DNA of 64,000 nt, taken from assembly GCF_016584115.1 (NCBI RefSeq), contig NZ_NRSK01000009.1, positions 37,329 to 101,328 on the forward strand, in the 5' to 3' direction. Of the stretch, positions 56,140 to 64,000 are shown in pieces. The position numbers and the translations under genes were made by a program. Source of the stretch: Ectothiorhodospira mobilis. Lineage in GTDB: Bacteria > Pseudomonadota > Gammaproteobacteria > Ectothiorhodospirales > Ectothiorhodospiraceae. The notes under the pieces were generated by a model. It saw nothing but the letters and a program-made list of their open reading frames with translations. It was not told the DNA's origin and did no database searches. Each line of letters opens with the position of its first letter. Positions within the stretch are counted from its first letter, which is position 1.

Positions 56140-59100
56140 ATGACCCTGGTGCCCTTAATCGATTCCGTGAGGACGGGTATCCTGTGCAAAACGCCCATGT
56201 CGACCCTGTACGCAATGACCCAAACCCGAGAATGGATCACCCCCACCCTGCTTCAGCAGGAATGTGGTCAAAACGCCTATACCCGCGGTCGGCGCTACTT
56301 CAGGGAAGGGGCCACCTTCCGGGTGGAGCGGGTGCGGCAGACCCCCACGGAATTGATCTTCCAGGCCCGTACCCAGGGTAGTGGCCGCAGGCCTTACCAG
56401 CAGCATGTGCGTATCTTTCTCGTGGAGGGGGATCCGGATCCCCATGTGGAGGGGGATTGCTCCTGTCCCATGGGCTTTAACTGCAAGCACGTGGTGTCCG
56501 CGGCCCTGACCTATCGGGAGCAGGTCCCGGCGGGTGAATTACAGATCCAGGACCGGAATGGATTCGTGCACTGGTTGGACCGGATCCAACAGCGTGAGGC
56601 GCGGCGGGAGTATCGACTCACCGAGGAATGCCTGGCCTATCACCTGCTGCCCATGCACAGTGGTGCTCTGGTGCAATTCCGGGTGGCCCGCCCGCGCAAG
56701 GATGGCACCCTGGGCAAGGGCCGGATGGTGTCCATGGGCACCCTGGCTGAACCCTACCGAAACACCAGCTGCCTGTACATGACCGAAACCGATCGGGAGA
56801 TCATCCAGCTGCTGTTCGTGGCCAATGACATGGACGGGTACCGGGATCCGGAACTCAAGGGGCATGCCGGGGCCATCGCCCTGGAACGGATGCTTGACAC
56901 GGGCCGGGTCTTCGCCGCCACCGAGACGCCCAGACCCCTGAATCGGGGTGCGCCACGGGAGCTGACCCTGGAGTGGCAGCGGGAGGGGGACCAGTACCGA
57001 CTGCGAATGCGGATGGACCCGGCAGGGGGGATTGCCCTCCCCACGGAACCGCCGGCCTATCTGGACATGGACCGGTTCGAGATGGGTCACCTGGTATTGC
57101 CCGAGGAGCTCGATCCGCAATGGCTCACCCGGATCCCCGACTCGCCACCCGTGGATGCCCAAGAGGCCGAGGCGGTCAGCCGCCGCCTGGCCCTGGAGTT
57201 CCCGCAGATGCCCACCCCCACGCCCGTACAATGGCGGGAGGTGCGCGAGCCCCCCGTCCCGTCCCTGGCGGTCATGCTCTACGACGAGGATCTGCTGCAG
57301 TCGGGCCTGCTGCTGCACTTCCTCTATGGCGATACGGCGGTCTGGTCCCATGCCCCGCAGGAGGTGGTCAGTGGCGAGACGGACGGGGAGTTGGTGCGTG
57401 TGTACCGGGATGTGGCCGCCGAGGCCAAGGCCATGGAAACGCTGCGATCCGCGGGATTGCTGCCTTTTGCCGATCATCCCGAACTCTACGCCCCTTCCAT
57501 GGAGGATACCGATCGCGGAACCGCCATCGGGCGGTGGCTGAATGTCCTGGACAGCCTCCTGCCACGCCTGGAGGCAGAAGGGTGGCATATCGAACATGTG
57601 CAGGGGACCCCTCCGCAACTGACCGGTGCCGACCATCTCCGGGCCCAGGTGGAGGAGGGACAGGGCTGGTTCGATCTCCATTTCGATCTGGAGGTGGATG
57701 GACGGAAGATCCCCCTGCTGCCTCTGGTGAGTCAGCTCATCGAGGGCTATACCCCCGGCAGCCTGCCGGAACATCTCTGGCTCCAGTTGGACACGGGGGA
57801 ATACGTGAAGGTGTCCCGGGAGCAGATCGAACCGGTGCTGCAGACCCTGATGGATCTGCACGAACAGATCGCTCCCGACGCTTCGGCCCTGCGCCTTTCC
57901 CGCCTGGATGCCCCCCGCCTGCTGGAACTGGGGGACCTGCCGGTGCAGGGCGGGGCCTCGCTCCAGGACATGGCCCGGAAGCTGACCCAGTTCGAGGCGA
58001 TCCAGGAGATCTCCCCATCCCAGGGGTTCACGGGGGACCTGCGCCCCTATCAGCAGCGGGGGGTGTCCTGGCTCCAGTTCCTGCGGGAATACGGTCTGGC
58101 CGGCATCCTGGCGGATGATATGGGGCTGGGCAAGACCATCCAGACCCTGGCCCATCTGGCCCTGGAGCGGGAGGCGGGCCGCCTCTCCGATCCCGCCCTG
58201 ATCGTGGCGCCCACGAGTCTATTGAGCAACTGGCGGCGGGAGGCGGCGCAGTTCACGCCGGACCTGCGCGTGCTGGTGCTGCATGGCCCCCAGCGCAAGG
58301 ACCATTTTCACCGCCTGGCGGAGCACGATCTGGTCCTGACCACCTATCCGCTGCTGCCCCGGGACCGGGAGGTCTTCCTGGAGCAATCCTTCAGCCATCT
58401 GATCCTGGATGAGGCCCAGCAGATCAAGAATCCCAAGGCCCAGGCCGCCCAGGTGGTCCGTCGTCTGCAGGCGGAACACCGCCTCTGCCTCACGGGGACC
58501 CCCATGGAGAACCACCTGGGGGAACTCTGGGCCCAGTTCGATTTCCTCCTGCCCGGATTCCTCGGCACCCAGGAGGCCTTTTCCCGCACCTATCGCACCC
58601 CCATCGAGAAACATGGCGATCAGGAGCGGATGCAGCGCCTGAATCGCCGCATCGCCCCGTTCATGCTGCGCCGCACCAAGGATGTGGTGGCCGCGGAATT
58701 GCCTGAGAAGACGGAATTGCTGCGCAGTGTGCCCATTGCCGGCCGCCAGGCGGCCCTGTATGAGAGCATCCGCCTGGCCATGGAGCGCAAGGTGCGGGAT
58801 GCCATCGCCCGCAAGGGACTGGCCGGGAGTCAGATCACCATCCTGGATGCCCTGCTCAAGCTGCGCCAGGTCTGCTGTGACCCGCGTCTGCTGCCGGCAT
58901 CCGTGCGCCGGGACAACGAAGCGGTTCCCTCCGCCAAGCTGCGCATGCTCATGGAACTATTGCCCGAGTTGCTGAGCGAGGGCAGCCGCGTGCTGGTCTT
59001 CTCCCAGTTCACCACCATGCTGGGTCTCATCGAGAAGGAGCTTAAGACGGTCGGGATCGCCTATTCCAAGCTCACGGGGCAGACCCGCAAGCGGGACGAG

Positions 59101-59448
59101 GCCATCGGTGCCTTCCGGGAGGGCCGGGTGCCGGTGATGCTGGTGAGCCTCAAGGCCGGGGGCGTGGGGCTGAACCTGACGGAGGCGGACAGCGTCATCC
59201 ACTACGATCCCTGGTGGAACCCTGCCGTGGAGGCTCAGGCCACGGACCGCGCCCATCGCATCGGCCAGGACAAGCCCGTATTCGTCTACAAACTGGTCAC
59301 CGAGAACACCGTGGAGGAAAAGATCCTCGCCATGCAGGCCCACAAGCAGCAGCTGGCGGACCGGGTCTACCGCACCGGCGAGCGGGCCCCGGATCAGCCG
59401 CCCATCGACGCCGACATGATCGAGGCTTTGTTCTCCGCCGGGGAGTGA
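56140..59448 (+). CDS. SNF2-family helicase with SWIM zinc finger
   Basis: 1102 residues from ATG 56140; Met codons at 56197 and 56215 are alternatives and would still keep the domains. A SWIM zinc finger lies near the N-terminus (C107, C109, C115, H117 in DCSCPMGFNCKHV). A middle region of about 450 residues is unassigned. The Swi2/Snf2 ATPase has ADDMGLGKTIQTL, DEAQQIKNPKAQ and LTGTPMENHLGELW. The C-terminal helicase half ends in ATDRAHRIGQDKPV. The protein would move along DNA and displace bound proteins; bacterial members are linked to transcription recycling or repair. The gene stands alone with 89 bases to the methyltransferase gene. Confidence 0.9.
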   Translation: MTLVPLIDSVRTGILCKTPMSTLYAMTQTREWITPTLLQQECGQNAYTRGRRYFREGATFRVERVRQTPTELIFQARTQGSGRRPYQQHVRIFLVEGDPDPHVEGDCSCPMGFNCKHVVSAALTYREQVPAGELQIQDRNGFVHWLDRIQQREARREYRLTEECLAYHLLPMHSGALVQFRVARPRKDGTLGKGRMVSMGTLAEPYRNTSCLYMTETDREIIQLLFVANDMDGYRDPELKGHAGAIALERMLDTGRVFAATETPRPLNRGAPRELTLEWQREGDQYRLRMRMDPAGGIALPTEPPAYLDMDRFEMGHLVLPEELDPQWLTRIPDSPPVDAQEAEAVSRRLALEFPQMPTPTPVQWREVREPPVPSLAVMLYDEDLLQSGLLLHFLYGDTAVWSHAPQEVVSGETDGELVRVYRDVAAEAKAMETLRSAGLLPFADHPELYAPSMEDTDRGTAIGRWLNVLDSLLPRLEAEGWHIEHVQGTPPQLTGADHLRAQVEEGQGWFDLHFDLEVDGRKIPLLPLVSQLIEGYTPGSLPEHLWLQLDTGEYVKVSREQIEPVLQTLMDLHEQIAPDASALRLSRLDAPRLLELGDLPVQGGASLQDMARKLTQFEAIQEISPSQGFTGDLRPYQQRGVSWLQFLREYGLAGILADDMGLGKTIQTLAHLALEREAGRLSDPALIVAPTSLLSNWRREAAQFTPDLRVLVLHGPQRKDHFHRLAEHDLVLTTYPLLPRDREVFLEQSFSHLILDEAQQIKNPKAQAAQVVRRLQAEHRLCLTGTPMENHLGELWAQFDFLLPGFLGTQEAFSRTYRTPIEKHGDQERMQRLNRRIAPFMLRRTKDVVAAELPEKTELLRSVPIAGRQAALYESIRLAMERKVRDAIARKGLAGSQITILDALLKLRQVCCDPRLLPASVRRDNEAVPSAKLRMLMELLPELLSEGSRVLVFSQFTTMLGLIEKELKTVGIAYSKLTGQTRKRDEAIGAFREGRVPVMLVSLKAGGVGLNLTEADSVIHYDPWWNPAVEAQATDRAHRIGQDKPVFVYKLVTENTVEEKILAMQAHKQQLADRVYRTGERAPDQPPIDADMIEALFSAGE

Positions 59449-59537
59449 ATCCCCGAGCCAAAGGAAGGAGGGGGTGGGGCATTCCCCCCGGGCCCCCGGC
59501 GCGCTACAGTGGCGCAAAAACCGATGAATCATCGCCC

Positions 59538-60299
59538 ATGACGCGCCCCGGTTTCGAAGAGCAGTGGCGCCGGCGCTTCGTCCAGCGGGGCAGCCGCTTC
59601 GACGACGACGCCGGCATCGCCGGCTGGACCCCTTCCGGTCTGGAGACCCGGCTGCGTAACTTCCGGCGTGTCTGGCCCGGCGACCGGCCCGGGGCCCTGT
59701 GGCTGGATGCCGGTTGCGGTGCGGGGAGCTACACCCGGCACCTGGCCGCCTGCGGGGTATGCCCCGTGGGCCTGGATTACGCCCTGCCTTCCCTGCGCAA
59801 GGCCCGCCAGCGCAGCCCCGGGGACATCCCCTGGGTGGTGGGGGATGTCACCCGTCTGCCGGTGGCGCCGGGGAGCCTGGATGGCGTCCTCTGTCTGGGG
59901 GTGATGCAGGCCCTGTCCCGGCCGGAGGCGGCGGTGGCCGGGCTGGTGGCGGCGGTGCGCCCCGGTGGCCAGATCTGGATCGACGTGCTCAACGAGGGCT
60001 GCCTGGTCACCCGGCTGCAGCGGGGTCTGGCCCGCCTGCGGGGCCGGGGAATGGGACTGCGCTATGACCGGCCCCGGCAGGTGGCGCACTGGCTTCGGGC
60101 CCACGGCGCCAGGGATGTGTGCATCCATTGGGTCCCCATCCTCCCGGGGCGCCTGCGGCGGTTTCAATCCTGGGTGGAGACCCCGATGGTACGCCGGGTG
60201 CTGGCCACGGTCCCCGGGCTCGGGGCCCTGGCGAGCCACGCCGTGCTGGTCACGGCGGTGAGGGCGGGGGCGCAGCCCGCCCATGGGGCCGGCTCGTGA
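59538..60299 (+). CDS. Class I SAM-dependent methyltransferase in the second sugar block
   Basis: 253 residues. Motif I is LWLDAGCGAGSYTRHLA (about 55-70), motif II ends in VGLDYA, and PWVVGDVTRLPVAPGSLDGV follows, with LVAAVRPGGQIWIDVLN as post-motif III. It fits small-molecule or lipid-linked-sugar methyltransferases. The CapK-like gene starts at a GTG inside its stop (GTGA), so the two are coupled, and a role in modifying the same polysaccharide or lipid carrier as its neighbours is likely. The substrate is unknown. Confidence 0.85.
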   Translation: MTRPGFEEQWRRRFVQRGSRFDDDAGIAGWTPSGLETRLRNFRRVWPGDRPGALWLDAGCGAGSYTRHLAACGVCPVGLDYALPSLRKARQRSPGDIPWVVGDVTRLPVAPGSLDGVLCLGVMQALSRPEAAVAGLVAAVRPGGQIWIDVLNEGCLVTRLQRGLARLRGRGMGLRYDRPRQVAHWLRAHGARDVCIHWVPILPGRLRRFQSWVETPMVRRVLATVPGLGALASHAVLVTAVRAGAQPAHGAGS

Positions 60300-61639
60300 C
60301 CGCCCCCCGGGAGTTCCTGGCGCGGCATCTGCTGCTACCGCTGCACGAGCGCCTGCGGGGCCGTTCCACCCTTCTCCAGTGGCGGCGGCTGTACGCCGCG
60401 GACCGCCTGGACCCGGGCACCTGGGAGGCCCGGCGTCTGGAAAAGCTGCGTGCCCTGCTGGTCCATTGTCTGCGGGAGGTCCCCCACTACCGGGAGCAGT
60501 TGTACGCGGCCGGGCTGGTGCGGCCGGAGGCGGCCACCCTGGAGGATCTGGCCCGGTTGCCGGTGCTGGAGCGCGACACCCTGCGCACCCAGGCCGACCG
60601 GCTCATCGCCCCGGCCTGGCGGGACCGGCTCATCCGCTACAGCACCGGGGGCTCCACCGGTCAGCCGCTGGTCTTTTACACCGACAAGCACCGCGAGGCC
60701 TGCCTCAACGCCCAGAAGCTGCGGGCCCGGGCCTGGTTCGGGGTGTTGCCGGGGGACCGCCAGGTGGATTTCTGGGGCTCCCCCATCGAGATGGACCGCC
60801 AGACCCGGATACGCCGGCTCAAGGACCGCTGGCTGCTGAATCAGGTGGTGCTCTCGGCCTCCCACCTCACCCCGCAGCGCATCGCCGGGTACCTGGACTT
60901 CCTCGGGCAGTTCCGCCCCCGCCTGATCTACGGCTACCCCACGGTGATCTATCGTGTGGCCCAGCATCTGCTGGACCATCCGGGCCTTCTGGGCGATTAC
61001 CGCCCGCGCCTGATCGTCTGCACCTCCGAGATGCTCCTGCCCCACCTGCGCGAGACCATCGCCCGGGCCTTCGAGTGTCCCGTGGCCAATGAATACGGCT
61101 CCCGGGACGGCGGCATGATCGCCCACGAATGTCCCGAGGGGCATCTGCACCTCTTCGGGGAGCAGGTGATCGTGGAGGTGGACCGGCCGGATGCGGACGG
61201 GATCGGGGATCTGCTCATCACCAACCTGGATGGCTACGGCATGCCCTTCATCCGCTACCGCATCGGCGACCGGGGGGCGCTGACCGACGAGCCCTGCCCC
61301 TGCGGACTGCCCCTGCCGCGACTGCGGAAGATCCAGGGTCGGGCCAATGACTTCCTGGTGGGACGCGGGGGCCGCCTGATCCATAGCTCCACCGCCAACT
61401 ACATCCTCCGGGAGGTCCCCGCCCTGCGGCAATACCAACTGCGCCAGCGCGCCGATCACAGCTTCGACCTGATCCTGGTGCCCTCCCGCCCCCTGACCGC
61501 GGGGGAGCAGGAGCAGATCCGCAACGGGTTGTGTCGCATCCTGGATGAGGCCGTGGCAGTGCGCTTTCAGCCTACCGACAGCATCCCCCCCGAGAAATCG
61601 GGGAAGTACCGCTGGGTGATCAGCGAGGCCAGATGCTGA
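60296..61639 (+). CDS. CapK/PaaK-like adenylate-forming ligase family protein
   Basis: 447 residues from GTG 60296, inside the stop of the preceding gene. The AMP-binding loop STGGSTGQP (about 117-125), the central NEYGSRDGGMIAHECPEGHL, LDGYGMPFIRYRIGDRG and the Cys pair CPCGLPLPRLRKIQGR match the phenylacetate-CoA ligase/CapK family. In capsule and exopolysaccharide loci such proteins are thought to activate a carboxylate for transfer to the sugar. A direct role in phenylacetate degradation is unlikely because no paa genes are present. A start of one base of overlap or a few bases links it to the following glycosyltransferase. Confidence 0.85.
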   Translation: MTAPREFLARHLLLPLHERLRGRSTLLQWRRLYAADRLDPGTWEARRLEKLRALLVHCLREVPHYREQLYAAGLVRPEAATLEDLARLPVLERDTLRTQADRLIAPAWRDRLIRYSTGGSTGQPLVFYTDKHREACLNAQKLRARAWFGVLPGDRQVDFWGSPIEMDRQTRIRRLKDRWLLNQVVLSASHLTPQRIAGYLDFLGQFRPRLIYGYPTVIYRVAQHLLDHPGLLGDYRPRLIVCTSEMLLPHLRETIARAFECPVANEYGSRDGGMIAHECPEGHLHLFGEQVIVEVDRPDADGIGDLLITNLDGYGMPFIRYRIGDRGALTDEPCPCGLPLPRLRKIQGRANDFLVGRGGRLIHSSTANYILREVPALRQYQLRQRADHSFDLILVPSRPLTAGEQEQIRNGLCRILDEAVAVRFQPTDSIPPEKSGKYRWVISEARC

Positions 61640-62868
61640 TGGCTGCCGATTCCACGCCAGCGCTGGTGGTGTTCACCCATGTATTCCCGAATCGTGCACA
61701 TCCCACCTACGGCATCTTCGTGCGCGAGCGCATGTTCCGCGTGGCCGGGACCCTGCCGGTGACCGTGGTGGCGCCGGTGCCCTGGTTCCCCGGTCAGGGG
61801 ATCCTGCGGCGTTTCCGGCCGGGGTATCGCCCGCCCGTGCCATATCATGAAGTACAGCAGGGGATCGAGGTCTATCATCCGCGTTTCCTGTCCATCCCCC
61901 GCTATTTCAAGTTCCTGGATGGGGTATTCGAGGCCCTCTTCTGCTGGCCCTTGCTGCGACGGCTTCAGCGCCAGGGCCGGCTGGATATCCTGGATGCCCA
62001 CTTTGTGTATCCCGATGGGGTGGCCGCCTGGTTCCTGGGGCGATGGCTCCGGGTGCCCCACACCATCACCCTGCGGGGCACCATCCTGCGCATCTCCCGC
62101 ACCCGTCTGCGCCGCTGGCTGGCCACACGGGCCATGCAACGGGCCGCCCGGGTGTTTTCGGTGGCGGACTCCCTGCGCCGCACGGCCCTTTCCATGGGGG
62201 TGCCCGCGGATCAGGTCCAGGTGGTGGCCAATGGCATCAACCTGGAGTTGTTCCAGCCGGAGGACCGGCAGGCCTGCCGGCGGCGGTTGGGTATCCCCGC
62301 CAATGCCCGGGTGCTCATCACCGTGGGCACCCTGAATGAACGCAAGGGCTTCCATCGGGTGATCGAGCAGATGCCGGCCCTGCTGGAGCGCTATCCCGAT
62401 CTGATCTATCTGGCGGTGGGGGGAGAAAACCCCGACGGAGACCGGCGGCGGTTGCAGGAACTGGCCGCTGCCTTGGGGGTGGCGGGCCGTGTGTATTTCG
62501 TGGGGCAGCAGCCCCCCGATGCCCTGCGTTATTACTACTCCGCCGCCGATCTGTTCGTGCTGCCCACCCGCTTCGAGGGTTGGGCCAACGTGTTTCTGGA
62601 GGCGGCGGCCTGCGGTCTGCCCACGGTGACCACCCGGGTGGGGGGGAATGCGGAGGTGATCTGTTCCCCCGTGCTGGGGGATCTGGTGCCCCTGGGGGAT
62701 GGACAGGCCCTGCGGGAGGCCATCGTGAAGGCCCTGGAAGGGGAGTGGGATCGCGGAGCCATCCTCGCCCATGCACGGGCCCAGTCCTGGGAGCGGCGCA
62801 TCCCTGTACTGCTGCGCGCCTTCGAGGGGCTGGCGGCCCGGCGCACCGGCGCGGCCTCGCGCCCATGA
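61633..62868 (+). CDS. GT4 glycosyltransferase in the second sugar block
   Basis: 411 residues from ATG 61633; an ATG at 61639 is equally possible, both overlapping the previous stop. The N-terminal acceptor domain (VVFTHVFPNRAHPTYGIFVR) and the donor domain (VLITVGTLNERKGFHRVIEQ, FVLPTRFEGWANVFLEAAAC) are typical of GT-B transferases. HFVYPDGVAAWFLGR and TLRGTILRISRTRLR also fit exopolysaccharide GT4 enzymes. It lies between the CapK-like ligase and a polysaccharide deacetylase, and its stop overlaps the deacetylase start by four bases (ATGA). Confidence 0.9.
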   Translation: MLMAADSTPALVVFTHVFPNRAHPTYGIFVRERMFRVAGTLPVTVVAPVPWFPGQGILRRFRPGYRPPVPYHEVQQGIEVYHPRFLSIPRYFKFLDGVFEALFCWPLLRRLQRQGRLDILDAHFVYPDGVAAWFLGRWLRVPHTITLRGTILRISRTRLRRWLATRAMQRAARVFSVADSLRRTALSMGVPADQVQVVANGINLELFQPEDRQACRRRLGIPANARVLITVGTLNERKGFHRVIEQMPALLERYPDLIYLAVGGENPDGDRRRLQELAAALGVAGRVYFVGQQPPDALRYYYSAADLFVLPTRFEGWANVFLEAAACGLPTVTTRVGGNAEVICSPVLGDLVPLGDGQALREAIVKALEGEWDRGAILAHARAQSWERRIPVLLRAFEGLAARRTGAASRP

Positions 62869-63854
62869 CGCCCCCCTTCGCAGTGCGCATGATGCGCCCC
62901 GTGGCCGCTCTTCTGGCCCCCGGTGGAAACCGGGCCCGCCTTTCCATCCTGATCTACCATCGGGTACTTCCTGTACCGGATCCGATGCTCCCCGGGGACC
63001 CGGATGCGGCCCGCTTTCGCTGGCAGATGGAGACGGTCTCCGGGCTGTTCCGCGTGCTGCCCCTGGCGGAGGCGGCCGCGCGTCTGCAAAACGACACCCT
63101 GCCGCCCCGGGCCGCCTGCATCACCTTCGACGACGGCTATGCGGACAACCACGACGTGGCCCTGCCCATCCTGCAGTCGCTGGGATTGCCGGCCACCTTC
63201 TTCGTGGCCACCGGCTTTCTCGATGGCGGCATGATGTTCAATGACCGCATCATCGAGGCGATCCGCCGGCTGTCGCCGGGGTTACAGGATCTGGGCTTTC
63301 TGGGGCTGGGGATGCGGGAGATCCCGGTGGAGATGGAAGCCCGCCATGCCCTGGCCATGGAGGCGATCCGGAGGGTGAAACACCTGCCCGGGGAGGAGCG
63401 GGCGCAACGGGTGGCGGCACTGGAGGCCCAAAGTCCGGCGCCATTGCCCCGGGACCTGATGATGACCAGCGCGCAGGTCCGGGCCCTGGATGCCGCCGGT
63501 ATGGAGATCGGCGGTCACACCCACAGTCATCCGATCCTGGCGCGCCTGACGGATGATCAGGCCCGGGCGGAGATCCTCCAGGGCAAGGAGACGCTGGAAT
63601 CCATGCTGGGGCACCGGATCCGTGTGTTTGCCTACCCCAACGGTAAGCCCGGTAAGGACTATCGTCGAGAGCACGTGCCCATGGTCCGGGACTGCGGTTT
63701 TGACGCGGCCGTGTCCACGGTCTGGGGGGTGTCCACCGCATCCCGGGATCCTTTCCAGCTGGCCCGTTTCACGCCTTGGGATATTACGCCCACCCCATTT
63801 GGACTCAGGCTGTTACGCAATCTGCTCCGGACCACGCCGGATCAGGCCCGGTGA
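62865..63854 (+). CDS. Polysaccharide deacetylase (NodB-like), second copy
   Basis: 329 residues. Motif 1 is ACITFDDGYADNHDVALP (D88/D89) and motif 2 HTHSHPILARLTDDQA, the metal-binding pair of CE4 esterases. YPNGKPGKDY is a further conserved motif. No signal peptide is obvious. It differs from the deacetylase at 46877-47725 in length and in lacking DUF3473, so the locus has two deacetylases. It is the last complete gene of the run, and an IS30-like element begins 57 bases further on. The sugar block may originally have continued past this insertion. Confidence 0.9.
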   Translation: MTPPFAVRMMRPVAALLAPGGNRARLSILIYHRVLPVPDPMLPGDPDAARFRWQMETVSGLFRVLPLAEAAARLQNDTLPPRAACITFDDGYADNHDVALPILQSLGLPATFFVATGFLDGGMMFNDRIIEAIRRLSPGLQDLGFLGLGMREIPVEMEARHALAMEAIRRVKHLPGEERAQRVAALEAQSPAPLPRDLMMTSAQVRALDAAGMEIGGHTHSHPILARLTDDQARAEILQGKETLESMLGHRIRVFAYPNGKPGKDYRREHVPMVRDCGFDAAVSTVWGVSTASRDPFQLARFTPWDITPTPFGLRLLRNLLRTTPDQAR

Positions 63855-63910
63855 GATCGGGCCTTCCCCATCTTTTCGACCTGAATTCAACCAATAACCG
63901 CAACGCCCCG

Positions 63911-64000
63911 TCATGCGGCGCGTTGCCGCTGTAAAGACCCCACCAGGACCTCGATCGGGGCCCGGTACCCGAGCCGCTTGCGAGGCCGAAGGTTGAGCCG
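63911..64000 (-). mobile_element. IS30-like transposase, C-terminal end only
   Basis: Read on the minus strand, the last 30 codons give RLNLRPRKRLGYRAPIEVLV and GSLQRQRAA before a TGA at 63911-63913. The RPRKRLGY motif is typical of the C-terminus of IS30-family transposases. The rest lies beyond the window, so completeness cannot be judged. A GCAACGC/GCGTTGC inverted pair spans the stop codon (63900-63926). The left end of the element should fall in 63855-63910, but no inverted terminal repeat can be confirmed without the right end. Confidence 0.7.

Overview
The window is a GC-rich, gene-dense chromosome segment (about 52 recognisable genes, many overlapping by 1-4 bases). It reads as a gammaproteobacterium, and a halotolerant sulfur oxidiser of the Ectothiorhodospiraceae/Chromatiales type is my best guess. 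Reasons: a Crp very close to the E. coli protein, divergent from a YhfA-type OsmC protein as in E. coli; an OxyR with both redox cysteines at the E. coli numbering (199 and 208); an E. coli-like GshA; an ETHE1-type sulfur dioxygenase; a sucrose (compatible solute) operon; and a large exosortase A (XrtA/PEP-CTERM) exopolysaccharide cluster. The taxon is inference only.

Layout. 1-2.8 kb: partial methyltransferase, persulfide dioxygenase, FKBP isomerase and SDR oxidoreductase. 3-6.5 kb: a signalling trio on the + strand (membrane-anchored receiver with long coiled coil, HDOD protein, GYF-like/pentapeptide-repeat membrane protein). 6.5-12.4 kb: OxyR, a membrane adenylate cyclase with a co-transcribed helical lipoprotein, a TraB-family membrane protein and a diguanylate cyclase. 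12.6-17.2 kb: ABC-F ATPase, DUF2914 protein, orphan FliL-like protein, DUF2058 protein and MtfA peptidase. 17.4-25.4 kb: GshA, a KaiB-KaiC pair and a divergent three-gene ABC exporter. 25.4-28.2 kb: CFA synthase, glutathionyl-hydroquinone reductase, MsrB. 28.3-33 kb: EAL phosphodiesterase, GH100 invertase and sucrose-phosphate synthase/phosphatase in one run. 33-40.9 kb: decayed REP-associated transposase, CobW GTPase, PepN, DUF2061 protein, RecQ, a REP cluster, Crp and YhfA.

41-54.7 kb is an 11-gene XrtA exopolysaccharide operon in nearly canonical order: export lipoprotein, chain-length protein, tyrosine kinase, beta-barrel, ATPase, deacetylase, FemAB-like protein, glycosyltransferase, exosortase A-EpsI fusion, second glycosyltransferase, amidotransferase. 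It ends at a strong hairpin facing a DAHP synthase. After a large SNF2/SWIM helicase, a second sugar block (methyltransferase, CapK-like ligase, glycosyltransferase, deacetylase) runs to the window end, where the 3' end of an IS30-like transposase enters from the right.

Themes. Second-messenger genes are dense: adenylate cyclase plus Crp for cAMP; GGDEF and EAL proteins for c-di-GMP; HDOD and receiver proteins. Stress and redox genes are also dense: OxyR, GshA, MsrB, glutathionyl-hydroquinone reductase, sulfur dioxygenase, CFA synthase and sucrose synthesis. I saw no tRNA, rRNA or CRISPR array. No stretch above 300 bases lacks a gene except 39277-39617, which holds the REP cluster. Starts were chosen by Shine-Dalgarno sequence, overlap with the neighbour and family alignment from memory; none was checked by search.
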